64,000 bases of DNA from Pedobacter duraquae (lineage in GTDB: Bacteria > Bacteroidota > Bacteroidia > Sphingobacteriales > Sphingobacteriaceae): positions 186,001 to 250,000 of the forward strand of contig NZ_SNWM01000006.1 of assembly GCF_004362245.1 (NCBI RefSeq), in the 5' to 3' direction. The notes below the pieces were generated by a model, which was not told where the DNA came from, searched no databases, and was given only the letters and a program-made list of their open reading frames with translations. Positions within the stretch are counted from its first letter, which is position 1; each line of letters begins with the position of its first letter. Below, piece by piece: positions 17,367-27,296 of this stretch. A program made the position numbers and the translations under genes.

Positions 17367-20300
17367 ATGGCTATGATTTTAGGATATCGAATAATCCACC
17401 AAAAAATATGTTGGCTCCTTTTCCTGTCATGCATTTTGCCCGTCCGGGCAAATGCATGGCAGGAAGGATATAATTTCAGAAAGAAGATAACTATACCTAA
17501 GACGAAAGTTATCGCAACAAATGATCTAACAGATTTTGTTTTTCTACTCGAGTTGCAGGATACCACACTCAGGTTTATTTCTGGACAATGTCAGAGCAAT
17601 CGAGTTTCAGGTTACAGCAGGCCAGACATATGTTTCTCGACAGCCAATGGTACAGAGCTACGCCTCAGCGCTCAGGTTGAGCAATACAACCCGAACACAG
17701 GTCGGCTATTATGCTGGGTCAGTTTACCCATGCTTTCTGCTTTGGGAACACAAAGTCCGGCGACATCATTGTATATTTATTATGGATCGAGCATGGTGGC
17801 TGATCCATATAGCATTTCGGCTGTTACGACCTGGCATGGTGCTGTAGCAATATGGCATATGGATCCCGAAGGTGATTCCGGCTCTGTCCGGAATGGGGCA
17901 GATCAGGATCCCTCAGCTAAAGCGATTGGATTTCATCTGACAACTGCAAACTATGTGGAGGGAAAAATTGGCAAAGCGGTACATCTGCAAGGTAGCCCGT
18001 CACGGATGACGGGACTAAAAGACACAAGCACACGGTTTGCCATTTCAGGTTGGATAAAAATTGATCAACGTGGCAAGGAACAGGTGATTGTTAGTAATCG
18101 TAGCGAGAATGGAGGCTATGAGTTGTGTGTAGGCAGTGGCGGTGATATTCAGATACGCATCTACAATTACGGATTTCGTTATGAATTGATCAGCACAACC
18201 ATACTTACCGAAGCAACATGGTATTTTGTTGGGGTCTCTCTGCAGGACAAGGTTTTAGCACTTTCGGTTAATGGGATAGAGGAGGGCTCTACACGTCATG
18301 TCGATCTGAAAATAGCCGGTGGGGGAATTATAAGCATTGGTAGTTCGGTTAACTCAGACCGGTATTTCACCGGAATGCTTGATGAACTTCGAATTCGACA
18401 TGACGCTAAGAATATGGGTCATTTATCGGTAGAATACGCCAACCAGAATAACACGCTTGCATTTTACAGCTTAGGGAACGAAGAGACATCTGCAATGGCG
18501 TATTCCAAAGGCCCGATCTTTACCGGGACAGTGGACGATAATTGGCTAAATCCGGCTAACTGGAGCATCTTGGAGGTACCCAGTGCAGCTGGAACAATTA
18601 ATATTGCCAAGAACAAAATAGCAAGACTGTCAGGAGTTGCACGATCAACCCAGCAATTGCTGCTGGAGGAAAACGCTGTATTACATGTTCAATCTGATTT
18701 GACGGCACATTGTCTGGTAACATTAAAGGCAGGTGCTCGTATTATCATCGATGGTGATCGCGTCCTTCAGCTTGATGGAAATATACAAAATGCAGGGATA
18801 ATAGCTACCGAGGATGGTAGGCTTCTATTTGCCGGAGATCGGGCTCAGCAAATCAGTGGGGCTGGTTATGTCAGAGTGGCCAATTTCAGTGTCCAGAAAA
18901 ATACTGCAAATTTGGTAATTCAGCTTTTGCAATCCATCTATGTGATTCATTCACTAACGCTTGACTGGGGGATAGTGGAGACACATGATAACCTAACGTT
19001 AGGACTGAGTAATGATGGTATTACGGCACAATATTTTCAGACTGCCGGTCAAGTTCAGGCTGCCCTTATCGGAAGCGTTGCAATAGAAAAGTATATCAAA
19101 GGCGGATTTATATATCCCGGCACCGGTAGAGGGTGGCGGCTTTTAAGCTCACCAGTTTATCAGATCCGCAGCGCTAGCTTACCACAATTTGATCTCCATG
19201 AACTTCAGAATGCCATGTTTATTACTGGGAAAGAAGGAGCAAACAATGGTTTCGATAACTCTCCATTAGATGGTAACACAATATATACGCACGTAGAAAA
19301 TTTATACGGAGCATTAACGGATAGATATCAGCCCATTCAAAATATGGATCAAAAAATACCTTTAGGTGATGGGGTATTTGTATTTTCAAGAGGATCAAGA
19401 CTGATCCCAGATGCTTTTACGCGAGAAATAGTTTCTCCTCCATTTATTAATCCAGATGGGTATGTGGTTACTTATAGGGGGAATGTCTGGACAACCGATC
19501 TCATTAAAACCCTATATAATTCCCATAAAGGTGAACTGGGGGATGGATTCAATTTGCTAGGAAATCCTTATCCGTTTTCTATAAAATGGGGCGCGTTAAT
19601 AACTTCGGGGCTTAGCCCATTTATCTGGCTGTATGATCCTATAAATCAAAGTTATGATGTTACCGACGATCCTAATGCCACAATAAATCCAGGAACTGGT
19701 TTCTTTGTTAAAGTCAACCCGGAAGTTAATTCAGGTAGCTTAGTATTTAAAGGATATCAAAGCACTGCAATAGCTTCCAGATTATCAGTGCAGCCCGCCA
19801 TGCAGGCATTGTCTGTGACAATTATTAAGGACGATTTTATGCAACGCTATAAAATAGTGCTTACTCCAGATGGTACCGATGGAGGAAAAAGAGCAAGTGC
19901 TGAAAAAATAGGAACAGGGATAGTAAGTATTGCAGGTATTAGCCCGGAGCGTAAGAAATTGTCTATAGATAGACGCGGTAGTTTGGCGCAGCCTATTGAT
20001 ATTCTTTTGTCCGTTCAAGGACAGTTATCAGGTAAATACTTTTTGCGGTTTGATGGTCTTGAGACTTTTCAACCCGCAACACGGATAACGTTAGAAGACC
20101 GCTTTCTTAAACAGAGAATACCGTTCTCGGGAACTGTTCAATCGTATCCTTTCGATATCGATAAATCCAAGTCGGAAACCGAGGGTGACAATCGTTTTCT
20201 GCTACATATTGATGGATCCGCTGCAGCGCATCAGGATGACAAGAATATCACGGTATATCCAAATCCTTTTACTGATGTATTCTTTGTGAAAACAAAAGCC

Positions 20301-20498
20301 GCCTTACCTGAAAATATGAATATTCGAATCAGGGATATGCTGGGCAATTTGGTACTGACCAGAAAATGGAAGAACACTGAAAAAAATGGAGTCGTAACGA
20401 TCTCGGGAATGAGTCTGAATAAAGGCATCTATTTTCTGGAACTGATCGACAGTGCGACAGATATCATTTTCAAATTTGCCAAAGTAATTAAACAATAG
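17367..20498 (+). CDS. DUF2341/LamG-domain secreted protein with type A T9SS sorting domain
   Basis: A 1043-residue surface or secreted protein. The signal peptide lies near residues 10-30 (ICWLLFLSCILPVRANA); ATG 17373 is an alternative start. A DUF2341 domain (about 33-150, YNFRKKITIP) precedes a concanavalin/LamG-like jelly roll (about 160-365: AVAIWHMDPEGDSG, GYELCVGSGGDIQIRIYN, GMLDELRIRH). A long middle region follows, with a beta-helix-like stretch (about 390-560) and a segment resembling those before sorting tails (GRGWRLLSSP, NLLGNPYPF). The end is a Por_secretion_system C-terminal domain (about 955-1043: VYPNPFTDVFFV, LNKGIYFLELID), which directs export and surface anchoring through T9SS. 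LamG domains usually bind glycans; the ligand here is unknown. A tiny PID-CTERM-like gene follows after 4 bp. Confidence 0.88.
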   Translation: MAMILGYRIIHQKICWLLFLSCILPVRANAWQEGYNFRKKITIPKTKVIATNDLTDFVFLLELQDTTLRFISGQCQSNRVSGYSRPDICFSTANGTELRLSAQVEQYNPNTGRLLCWVSLPMLSALGTQSPATSLYIYYGSSMVADPYSISAVTTWHGAVAIWHMDPEGDSGSVRNGADQDPSAKAIGFHLTTANYVEGKIGKAVHLQGSPSRMTGLKDTSTRFAISGWIKIDQRGKEQVIVSNRSENGGYELCVGSGGDIQIRIYNYGFRYELISTTILTEATWYFVGVSLQDKVLALSVNGIEEGSTRHVDLKIAGGGIISIGSSVNSDRYFTGMLDELRIRHDAKNMGHLSVEYANQNNTLAFYSLGNEETSAMAYSKGPIFTGTVDDNWLNPANWSILEVPSAAGTINIAKNKIARLSGVARSTQQLLLEENAVLHVQSDLTAHCLVTLKAGARIIIDGDRVLQLDGNIQNAGIIATEDGRLLFAGDRAQQISGAGYVRVANFSVQKNTANLVIQLLQSIYVIHSLTLDWGIVETHDNLTLGLSNDGITAQYFQTAGQVQAALIGSVAIEKYIKGGFIYPGTGRGWRLLSSPVYQIRSASLPQFDLHELQNAMFITGKEGANNGFDNSPLDGNTIYTHVENLYGALTDRYQPIQNMDQKIPLGDGVFVFSRGSRLIPDAFTREIVSPPFINPDGYVVTYRGNVWTTDLIKTLYNSHKGELGDGFNLLGNPYPFSIKWGALITSGLSPFIWLYDPINQSYDVTDDPNATINPGTGFFVKVNPEVNSGSLVFKGYQSTAIASRLSVQPAMQALSVTIIKDDFMQRYKIVLTPDGTDGGKRASAEKIGTGIVSIAGISPERKKLSIDRRGSLAQPIDILLSVQGQLSGKYFLRFDGLETFQPATRITLEDRFLKQRIPFSGTVQSYPFDIDKSKSETEGDNRFLLHIDGSAAAHQDDKNITVYPNPFTDVFFVKTKAALPENMNIRIRDMLGNLVLTRKWKNTEKNGVVTISGMSLNKGIYFLELIDSATDIIFKFAKVIKQ

Positions 20499-20502
20499 AG
20501 AC

Positions 20503-20703
20503 ATGATCCATAAAATGTTAATGATAGTTGGGTTGTGTATATCAATCAGCGTAACAGCGCAGTCGGATGATCCGGGGATACCCCCTGGGGGCGACCCTGA
20601 TATTAATGAAGTACCGCTTGATCATTCAGTGTGGTTTCTGTTAATTGCAGGATCTTTTTATGGATTGTATAAAGTCAATCGAATTGAGGATAATAAAGCC
20701 TAA
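20503..20703 (+). CDS. Small PID-CTERM-like membrane protein (66 aa)
   Basis: A 66-residue protein with an N-terminal signal/anchor (MLMIVGLCISISVTAQ), an acidic Pro-rich linker (DDPGIPPGGDPDINE) and a C-terminal cassette: VPLDH, a hydrophobic run (SVWFLLIAGSFYGLY) and basic residues (KVNR). This matches the layout of Bacteroidota PID-CTERM proteins (PID motif, transmembrane segment, basic end), here with PLD for PID. Such proteins tend to follow T9SS cargo genes, as here, 4 bp downstream of the LamG protein. Function is not established; a membrane or processing role linked to the cargo is inferred. Confidence 0.65.
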   Translation: MIHKMLMIVGLCISISVTAQSDDPGIPPGGDPDINEVPLDHSVWFLLIAGSFYGLYKVNRIEDNKA

Positions 20704-20713
20704 TCAAATTATA

Positions 20714-21568
20714 TTAATCTGAGATACCTTCCCTTTCCAGTATATAATTATAAATGCCCTCAATAGGTTTCTGAAGAATCTTGCCAACCTTAATTCCGTT
20801 CTTTTTGCAAACAGCTTTAAGGACATCCTGATAGTAATATGCGATAGAACCTACAAAATGACATTCTAGTCTGTTGTAGTCCGGATAATCTTTAATATTG
20901 CTATCAACAAATTCCTGAAAACCTTCTTCAAGAAGCTGTTTTATGTAAGGATGCTCCTGTCTTTTGGACATAAATCTACTCATCCCTGCAAGGTATACGT
21001 TCGGAAAAGCTTGCTGATAAACGTTAGTGATAACTTTCTCTTTGTCAGCTTCAAACTCCGTACGGAACATTTCGCCCAGATCGGAAGGCAACATGTTGTA
21101 TAAGTAAGCGGTAACCAATTTACGTCCAAAATGTGTTCCTGAACCCTCGTCACCAAGAACGTATCCCAGTCCGTGTTTGCTCTCGTGCACCGTCGTCCCA
21201 TCGTAGTAAGAAATATTTGACCCAGTACCCAGGATACAGGTAAGTCCAGCCTCGGCACCACATGTTGCATAGGCCGAGCCCATGAGATCGTGGTCTACGC
21301 TAATAAACGCCTTAGTAAAAAACAGAGAAAGCCCATTGGAAACAACTTCATGTTTGTCTGGCGACGAGCAGCCTGCACCAAAAAAATAGATTTCCTTAAC
21401 TTCTTCCGCATACACAGCAACCTCCTTTTTCTTAGAGAAAATCTTAAAAATATCCTGTGCATTTAGAAAATAGGGGTTAATACCCGGTGTGCTAAAACTA
21501 ATCGTTTCTTTTCCGTTAAATCCCATCCAGTCTGTCTTGGAAGAACCACTGTCAGCTACTAATATCAT
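20714..21568 (-). CDS. BadF/BadG-type N-acetylglucosamine kinase-like ATPase
   Basis: A 284-residue cytosolic sugar kinase of the ASKHA fold, expected to phosphorylate N-acetylglucosamine or a related amino sugar at C6 using ATP for cell-wall or chitin sugar recycling. The phosphate-1 motif is VADSGSSKTDW at the N-terminus. Further family motifs are GAGCSSPDK, HDLMGSAYATCG, ILGTGSNISYYDG and GYVLGDEGSGTHFGRKL. The length is normal for the Bacteroidota family. It stands alone, convergent with the small PID-CTERM-like gene (10-bp gap) and 18 bp downstream of the TolC gene on the same strand, so it may be read through from the efflux operon. Substrate is by family only. Confidence 0.85.
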   Translation of the reverse strand: MILVADSGSSKTDWMGFNGKETISFSTPGINPYFLNAQDIFKIFSKKKEVAVYAEEVKEIYFFGAGCSSPDKHEVVSNGLSLFFTKAFISVDHDLMGSAYATCGAEAGLTCILGTGSNISYYDGTTVHESKHGLGYVLGDEGSGTHFGRKLVTAYLYNMLPSDLGEMFRTEFEADKEKVITNVYQQAFPNVYLAGMSRFMSKRQEHPYIKQLLEEGFQEFVDSNIKDYPDYNRLECHFVGSIAYYYQDVLKAVCKKNGIKVGKILQKPIEGIYNYILEREGISD

Positions 21569-21586
21569 GGGATAAAAATAAGAATC

Positions 21587-22948
21587 TTATCGAACATTTA
21601 AGGTGCCGCTAATTTCTTTTAGGCTGATCTCGGTAAGCTTTGCCTGATATTGAGCATCAAGGAAACGCGTTACCGCATCAATGGAATTCCGCTGTGCCTC
21701 GCGTAATTCTAAAGGAGCAATGCTTCCAAGTCGATACTTTGTTAATGTAATATCTAAATTTTGCTTTGCTATTTCCACATTGCCGGTTTCCACCTTCAAC
21801 AGGTCAAGATTGGTCTGGTAATTCTGGTAGGTGGAGATCAGTTGCGCACTGATAGTTTGCTTTGTTTTATCCAGATTAAGTTCTGAAGAGCTGATAAGTA
21901 CTTTTGCATTCCGCTCATTTTGCCTTTGCAAGAATCCGTTAAAAATATTTAAACTGGCCGTTACCCCATAAGTCAATCCATTCGCGCGAAGTGCCGTGTT
22001 AAAACCCGTTGGACTCGTGCTCCTGTTAAAATCGTACCCACTATTAATCGCTACAACCGGATAGCGTTGTCCCTTAACCTGCTTCAAATTCAGTTCTGCA
22101 ATTTTTTTATTGATGAAGGCATTTTGGAGATCTGGATTTAATGCATTTGCCTGTGTTTGCAAGTTGGCATACACGAGATTGTTTTCAATGTCAATCTCTT
22201 CCTTCACCTTGAACTCAATATTAAGATCTCGGGCCATCAGCTGATTCAGCGTCACCATCGTCGTCTTTAGTAAGTTCTTTTCAGTAAGGTAAGATGATGT
22301 ATCCGTATTGTAATCTACTTTAGCAGTAAGAACATCTAATTTGGAGCCACGTCCCAATTGAAGTTTATTATCAGCAATAGATACACGCAATCTCGAGATG
22401 TCCAATGCACTGTCTTTCGCTGCAACAAGCTGTTGTTGCCTAACCAGTGCGTAGTAGTTGTTCACCACATCGGCAATGGTTCCTAAGATCACGCCTTTAG
22501 TGTTTACCTCGCCCTGCTTTTGCAGTTCTTTAAGTCTGTCGTAGTTAGCAAACATCTGGAAACCGTCAAAAATTGTCCAATCTAAAGCTACACCATAGCT
22601 CTGATTGGTGTTTTTTACACCGCTCAATTTCCTTTGTGTGCCTGTAGAAGTTGTCTGTGTCGAATTCTGACTGCTTCCACCTTTACTGAACGTTGCGCCT
22701 AATGTGGGCAGTAGTCCGGCATTTCGAGCATTAACATTATTTTGGGCGATCAAAAGATCATTATTAATGAGTTTGATGTCGTAGTTGTTTTTTAAGGCGG
22801 TTTCAATTGCCTCCTGAAGCGTCATACTCGGTAAGGCATTTGTATTCTTATCCAGGATGTTTTGTGCTGTGGCTTGCCCAACAAAGCAAACTAAAGCCAT
22901 ACCTAAAAAGCAGCACAGTAACCGTATATGTATATTAAGCTTTTTCAT
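21587..22948 (-). CDS. TolC family outer-membrane efflux channel
   Basis: A 453-residue outer-membrane factor that forms the exit duct of the RND pump encoded upstream. ATG 22948 is chosen over an in-frame GTG at 22957 because it gives a clean signal peptide (IRLLCCFLGMALVCFVGQATAQ). The two TolC halves are visible: the first starts MTLQEAIETALKNNYDIKLI and the second has coiled-coil helices (NAFINKKIAELNLKQVKGQR, QTISAQLISTYQNYQ). The C-terminus carries SIAPLELREAQRNSIDA. It overlaps the pump gene by 14 nt, implying translational coupling. It is last in the adaptor-pump-channel operon. Confidence 0.93.
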   Translation of the reverse strand: MKKLNIHIRLLCCFLGMALVCFVGQATAQNILDKNTNALPSMTLQEAIETALKNNYDIKLINNDLLIAQNNVNARNAGLLPTLGATFSKGGSSQNSTQTTSTGTQRKLSGVKNTNQSYGVALDWTIFDGFQMFANYDRLKELQKQGEVNTKGVILGTIADVVNNYYALVRQQQLVAAKDSALDISRLRVSIADNKLQLGRGSKLDVLTAKVDYNTDTSSYLTEKNLLKTTMVTLNQLMARDLNIEFKVKEEIDIENNLVYANLQTQANALNPDLQNAFINKKIAELNLKQVKGQRYPVVAINSGYDFNRSTSPTGFNTALRANGLTYGVTASLNIFNGFLQRQNERNAKVLISSSELNLDKTKQTISAQLISTYQNYQTNLDLLKVETGNVEIAKQNLDITLTKYRLGSIAPLELREAQRNSIDAVTRFLDAQYQAKLTEISLKEISGTLNVR

Positions 22949-25900
22949 TTTTTTCACTTTCTAATGCTGCTTTTAGAGAACGGTCAAGTTCCGTGTTTTC
23001 TTTGTGTTCCTTAGACCAATACGAATAAATAGATGGGATTACAAACAAGGTAAGTACCAGGGAGAAGGTCGTTCCTCCAACAATTACAATACCCATACCC
23101 ATTCTGCTTTTTGCGGCTGCACCCAAGGCCATTGCAATAGGCAATGCACCGATAGCAATGGCAAGACTCGTCATCAAAATTGGCCGAAGTCTGGAAACAG
23201 AAGCCTCGCGAATTGCATCGTGTACGCTTTTTCCTTGTTCCTTCAGCTGGTTGGCAAATTCTACAATAAGAATTCCATTTTTGGTTACCAGTCCGATTAG
23301 CATGATTGTGCCAATCTGACTAAAAATATTCCAGCTTTGGCCAAAGAGCCAAAGTGATAGAAATGCCCCGGCAACGGCCATAGGTACCGTTAAAATGATA
23401 ATCACAGGATCCTTGAAACTTTCAAACTGCGCTGAAAGAATCAGATAAACGAGTAAGATCGCCAGTCCAAAAGCAAAAAGTGTATTTGAAGAACTTTCCT
23501 TGAAATCTCTGGACTCACCACCAAGATCGGTAGAGAAAGACTCGTCCAGTACTTTGGCCGATATACGGTCCATTGCATCAATACCCTCACCAATACTTCT
23601 TCCTGGTGCAAGACCGGCTGATACTGTTGCTGAAGTAAATCGATTGTTGCGGTATAATTGTGGGGGACTGCTTTCTTCTTTGGCAATAACCAGATTGTCT
23701 AGTTGGATCAGTTGATTTTTATTATTACGTACATAAACAGAGCTCAAATCCAACGGATCTTTCCGGTTGCCGAGTTCAAACTGTCCAATTACCTGGTATT
23801 GTTTTCCGTTCATAAAGAAGTAGGAAAAACGTTGTCCGCTTAACCCTAACTGCAGAGCTAGTCCTATATCTTGAATAGACACACCCAGATTTCTGGCCTT
23901 ATCGCGATCTATAGTAAGATTGATCTCAGGCTTGTTGAATTTCAGGTTCACATCTGATGTCGTAAAAATTGGATCCTTAGAAACCTCATCCATAAACAAG
24001 GGCACCTTTTCTCTAAGTTTCTCAAAGTTCTGTGCCTGGATGATGTAGTTTATTGGTAACCCCCCACGGCGACCAACGGAGATTGTTGGCTGTTGGGTAA
24101 CAACAACCTTACCTTCCGAATATTTCCTTGTGATGCTGGTCAATTTTTGGGCAATGTCAGCCTGTGAACGCTCTCTATCGCCTGGATCTGTTAATCCCAT
24201 CCGCACAAATCCTCCATTTGTAGATCCTGAGCCGCCGAAACCGGGAGAAGTAATGGTAATGTTTACTTTTTTCTCTGGGACGGAATCATTGATCGTCTGT
24301 TGGATTTTCATCATGAACTGATCCGTATATGTAAATGATGCGCCTTCAGGTGTAGTAACGTTCATATTGATCGCACTTCTGTCATCGTATGGTGCAGTTT
24401 CTTTTGGTAAGATCTTCCAAAAGATTACAATCAGGCCCACACAGAAAAGTATAATAGGTATGGCAAGCCATTTTTTATTCAGGAATTTATCTAGATTTTC
24501 AGCATACGTGTCATTAAGCTTCACAAAATAAGGCTCTGTCATCTCGTAAAACTTCGACTTCTTATGGCCCGTTTTTTTCATCAAATAGGCATTAAGCATG
24601 GGCGTAAGCGTGAGCGATACGAATGCAGAAATTAATACTGCTGCACCGATCACAATTCCGAATTCCCTGAACAAACGTCCAACAAACCCCTGTAGGAAAA
24701 TTACGGGTAAAAACACGGCGGCAAGCGTGATAGAAATGGAAATTACTGCAAAGAAAATTTCGTTAGACCCTTTAATTGCAGCTTCGAAAGGTGAAAGTCC
24801 TTCTTCCACCTTTTTAAAGATGTTTTCTGTAACTACAATTCCATCATCGACCACAAGCCCGGTAGCGAGTACAATTGCCAGTAATGAAAGCACATTGATG
24901 GAGAATCCAAAAATATACATGATGAAAAATGTAAAAACCAACGATACCGGAATGTCAATTAGCGGTCTGATTGCGATTGCCCAATCTCTAAAGAACAGGT
25001 AGATGATAATAATTACCAGGATCAGGGATAGGATGATGGTCTCAGCCACCTCTGTTACCGAGGCCTTAATAAATTTAGTCGTATCCAGAGAAATATTTAG
25101 TTTGATATCCTTCGGGATATCTTTCTGGAGCTGAGCAAACCGTTTGTCAAATTCTTTTGAGATATCCAGATAATTAGCGCCTGGTTGAGGCACAAGGCCA
25201 ACAGCTACCATGGGTCTACCAGATTCCCTTAAAATGGTCTCCTCATTTTCAGAACCTAAGATGGCGTAGCCTATATCCTTCAACCGCACTACATTCGCCG
25301 AATCATTTTTAATAATCAGATCATTAAACTGAGTTGCATTGGTTAGTTTACCAAGTGTTTTTACAATTAATTCTGTATTTGCCCCGGTAATCTTTCCAGA
25401 AGGGAGCTCCACATTTTCTGAATTTAGTGCAGTAAGGATATCCTGTGATGTTAGGCCATAAGCAGCAAGTTTGTTTGGATCTATGCGGATACGCATGGCG
25501 TATTTCCGCTGTCCCTGAATCTGGACGCTACTTACACCCGATATCGTCTGCAGTCTTTCAGCAATTACGTTTTCTGCGTAATCACTCAGCTCCATTACAT
25601 TTCTTTTATCACTCTGAATGGTCATAGTGATTACTGCGTCAGAATTGGCATCAGCTTTACTAACTACAGGGTTTCCATCAATATCCTTTGGTAAACTTCT
25701 GGCGGCCTGCGAAACTTTATCACGGACGTCATTTGCTGCATCGTCAATGTTTTTATCAAGATTAAACTCGATTGTAATATTACTGCTTCCCTGGTTACTA
25801 CTAGAAGATATATTCCTGATCCCGTCAATTCCATTAATAGATTTCTCCAGTGGCTCGGTAATCTGCGACTCAATGATATCAGAGTTGGCACCAGGATATG

Positions 25901-26048
25901 ATGTACGTACGTTGACAACAGTCGGGTCGATATTTGGAAACTCCCTGACGCCAAGGAAATTGTAGCCGATAACCCCAAATAGCAGGATCATCAGGTTCAT
26001 TACAATGGCTAGAACAGGTCGCTTTATACTCGTGGTTGAGATACTCAT
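22935..26048 (-). CDS. RND family efflux pump (AcrB/MexB-like, HAE1)
   Basis: A 1037-residue inner-membrane proton-driven exporter of drugs or other amphiphiles. Twelve membrane segments in two halves, each with a large periplasmic loop, are evident. The N-terminus is ISTTSIKRPVLAIVMNLMI. The proton-relay Asp pair is present in TM4 (GLVVDDGIVVTENIF), and TM5-6 and TM10-12 are typical (IGTIMLIGLVTKNGILIVEFANQ, SVSRLRPILMTSLAIAIG). Length fits the family (about 1030-1050). It sits 12 bp after the adaptor gene and overlaps the TolC gene, a complete tripartite operon. Substrate cannot be read from sequence. Confidence 0.95.
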   Translation of the reverse strand: MSISTTSIKRPVLAIVMNLMILLFGVIGYNFLGVREFPNIDPTVVNVRTSYPGANSDIIESQITEPLEKSINGIDGIRNISSSSNQGSSNITIEFNLDKNIDDAANDVRDKVSQAARSLPKDIDGNPVVSKADANSDAVITMTIQSDKRNVMELSDYAENVIAERLQTISGVSSVQIQGQRKYAMRIRIDPNKLAAYGLTSQDILTALNSENVELPSGKITGANTELIVKTLGKLTNATQFNDLIIKNDSANVVRLKDIGYAILGSENEETILRESGRPMVAVGLVPQPGANYLDISKEFDKRFAQLQKDIPKDIKLNISLDTTKFIKASVTEVAETIILSLILVIIIIYLFFRDWAIAIRPLIDIPVSLVFTFFIMYIFGFSINVLSLLAIVLATGLVVDDGIVVTENIFKKVEEGLSPFEAAIKGSNEIFFAVISISITLAAVFLPVIFLQGFVGRLFREFGIVIGAAVLISAFVSLTLTPMLNAYLMKKTGHKKSKFYEMTEPYFVKLNDTYAENLDKFLNKKWLAIPIILFCVGLIVIFWKILPKETAPYDDRSAINMNVTTPEGASFTYTDQFMMKIQQTINDSVPEKKVNITITSPGFGGSGSTNGGFVRMGLTDPGDRERSQADIAQKLTSITRKYSEGKVVVTQQPTISVGRRGGLPINYIIQAQNFEKLREKVPLFMDEVSKDPIFTTSDVNLKFNKPEINLTIDRDKARNLGVSIQDIGLALQLGLSGQRFSYFFMNGKQYQVIGQFELGNRKDPLDLSSVYVRNNKNQLIQLDNLVIAKEESSPPQLYRNNRFTSATVSAGLAPGRSIGEGIDAMDRISAKVLDESFSTDLGGESRDFKESSSNTLFAFGLAILLVYLILSAQFESFKDPVIIILTVPMAVAGAFLSLWLFGQSWNIFSQIGTIMLIGLVTKNGILIVEFANQLKEQGKSVHDAIREASVSRLRPILMTSLAIAIGALPIAMALGAAAKSRMGMGIVIVGGTTFSLVLTLFVIPSIYSYWSKEHKENTELDRSLKAALESEKNEKA

Positions 26049-26060
26049 GCTTGATTCAGA

Positions 26061-27155
26061 TTAGTTTTTGACCAGCGAAACTTTTACCGGTGCATCGGGT
26101 TTTAGCGACATTGCTCCTGTAGTTAACACAGTATCACCAACCTTTAGTCCGGAGGTGATCACAATATTTTCTGCAGTACGTGTGCCAGATTCAACAGGCA
26201 CCTGTTTTGCTTTTCCATTGCTGCTGATAAAAACAGTTTTACCTTTTAATACCGGAATAATGGCTTCATTGGGTATAAGGATAGCATCCTTCATCGTGCT
26301 CAAGGCCAGTTTGATTTTTGCAAAAGAACCAGGAAGTAATTCATTGTTCGGGTTTTCCGCCAGCGCCTTGATCTGCAGTGTTCGTGTCTGAACATTTATA
26401 CCTGGCTCAAGTGCGAAGATCCGTCCGCTGAATTTTTTGGATGATCCGTCTGTACTGAATGTAATTTCAGACTGAGTCTTGATCTGTCCCATATATTTCT
26501 CGGGTACTGAGAAGCTTATTTTAATAGGGTTTATACTTAGCAGGTTGGCAATTACTTTATTCGGGGTTAAGTACTCTCCAACAGAAATAGAGCGTAAGCC
26601 AACTTTGCCATCAAATGGCGCATAGATCGATGTTTTTGCAAGTTGCGCACGGATGAGCTGCGTTTGCGATTTTAACGATTGCAAGTCGGCTAACGAAGTA
26701 TCGTATTCCTCCTGGCTGATTGCTCCTTTTGCAAGGAGTTGCTTAGCCCGGTTCTCATTAGTGCCCGACAAGCGTTGTTTGGTTAAGGCTTCTTGTAATT
26801 GAGCCTGGATATCTCTGTCGTTGATTTTAACTAGCAGTGTTCCCTTCCGCACATTGGTTCCTTCTTTAAAAAAAATTCCTGTAACTAATCCTGAAACCTC
26901 ACTCTGCAGGCTAACAGATTCATTTGCATCTATGGAGCCTGTAATTTCCAGATCGTTATCAAAAGCTGAGGATTTAACCACAACACCATTAACAACCATA
27001 GCCTGTGGGCCGCCTTTGCCATCTTTTCCGGCTGATTTTCCACCCCCAGCGCCTCCGCCGGAACCTTCAATTTTTTTGTTGGCAGAGATGCGGTAGTAAA
27101 CCAGGTAGGCCAAACCCAATGCTATTAATGTGTAGATTAAATATCTCAGTTTCAT
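26061..27155 (-). CDS. RND efflux periplasmic adaptor (membrane fusion protein)
   Basis: A 364-residue membrane fusion protein linking the RND pump to TolC. ATG 27155 is chosen because the longer frame to 27182 begins with TTG. An N-terminal membrane anchor (LRYLIYTLIALGLAYLVYY) precedes a Gly/Lys-rich linker, the lipoyl/barrel-sandwich halves (SLQSEVSGLVTGIFFKEGTN; IYAPFDGKVGLRSISVGEYL) around a helical hairpin, a beta-barrel (NPIKISFSVPEKYMG) and a membrane-proximal domain (DAILIPNEAIIPVL). It is the first gene of the operon, so its upstream region, shared with the divergent M61 gene, holds the operon promoter (a TATTTTTG element lies on the minus strand). Confidence 0.93.
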   Translation of the reverse strand: MKLRYLIYTLIALGLAYLVYYRISANKKIEGSGGGAGGGKSAGKDGKGGPQAMVVNGVVVKSSAFDNDLEITGSIDANESVSLQSEVSGLVTGIFFKEGTNVRKGTLLVKINDRDIQAQLQEALTKQRLSGTNENRAKQLLAKGAISQEEYDTSLADLQSLKSQTQLIRAQLAKTSIYAPFDGKVGLRSISVGEYLTPNKVIANLLSINPIKISFSVPEKYMGQIKTQSEITFSTDGSSKKFSGRIFALEPGINVQTRTLQIKALAENPNNELLPGSFAKIKLALSTMKDAILIPNEAIIPVLKGKTVFISSNGKAKQVPVESGTRTAENIVITSGLKVGDTVLTTGAMSLKPDAPVKVSLVKN

Positions 27156-27271
27156 TTTGGTTAAATAACGGTTAACGTACAAAAATATTCAAATATGTTA
27201 TCACACTCGTGTTGTATTAAGTATGTTACAGCCTTATTCTTCAATTCATGAAGTTAAAAATAGAATAATTT

Positions 27272-27279
27272 TAAATTTG
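27272..27279 (+). promoter_or_regulatory. -7 element of the M61 peptidase gene
   Basis: TAAATTTG matches TAnnTTTG exactly, 17 bases before the ATG at 27297. No convincing TTG was found 19-22 bases upstream, so only the -7 half is supported. Confidence 0.4.
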
Positions 27280-27296
27280 CGGCAAAGCAACACGAT

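Noticed and set aside
17270..17473. Rightward 67-codon frame before the LamG gene
   Set aside because: It runs out of frame into the signal peptide region of the LamG gene and has no protein-like features of its own.
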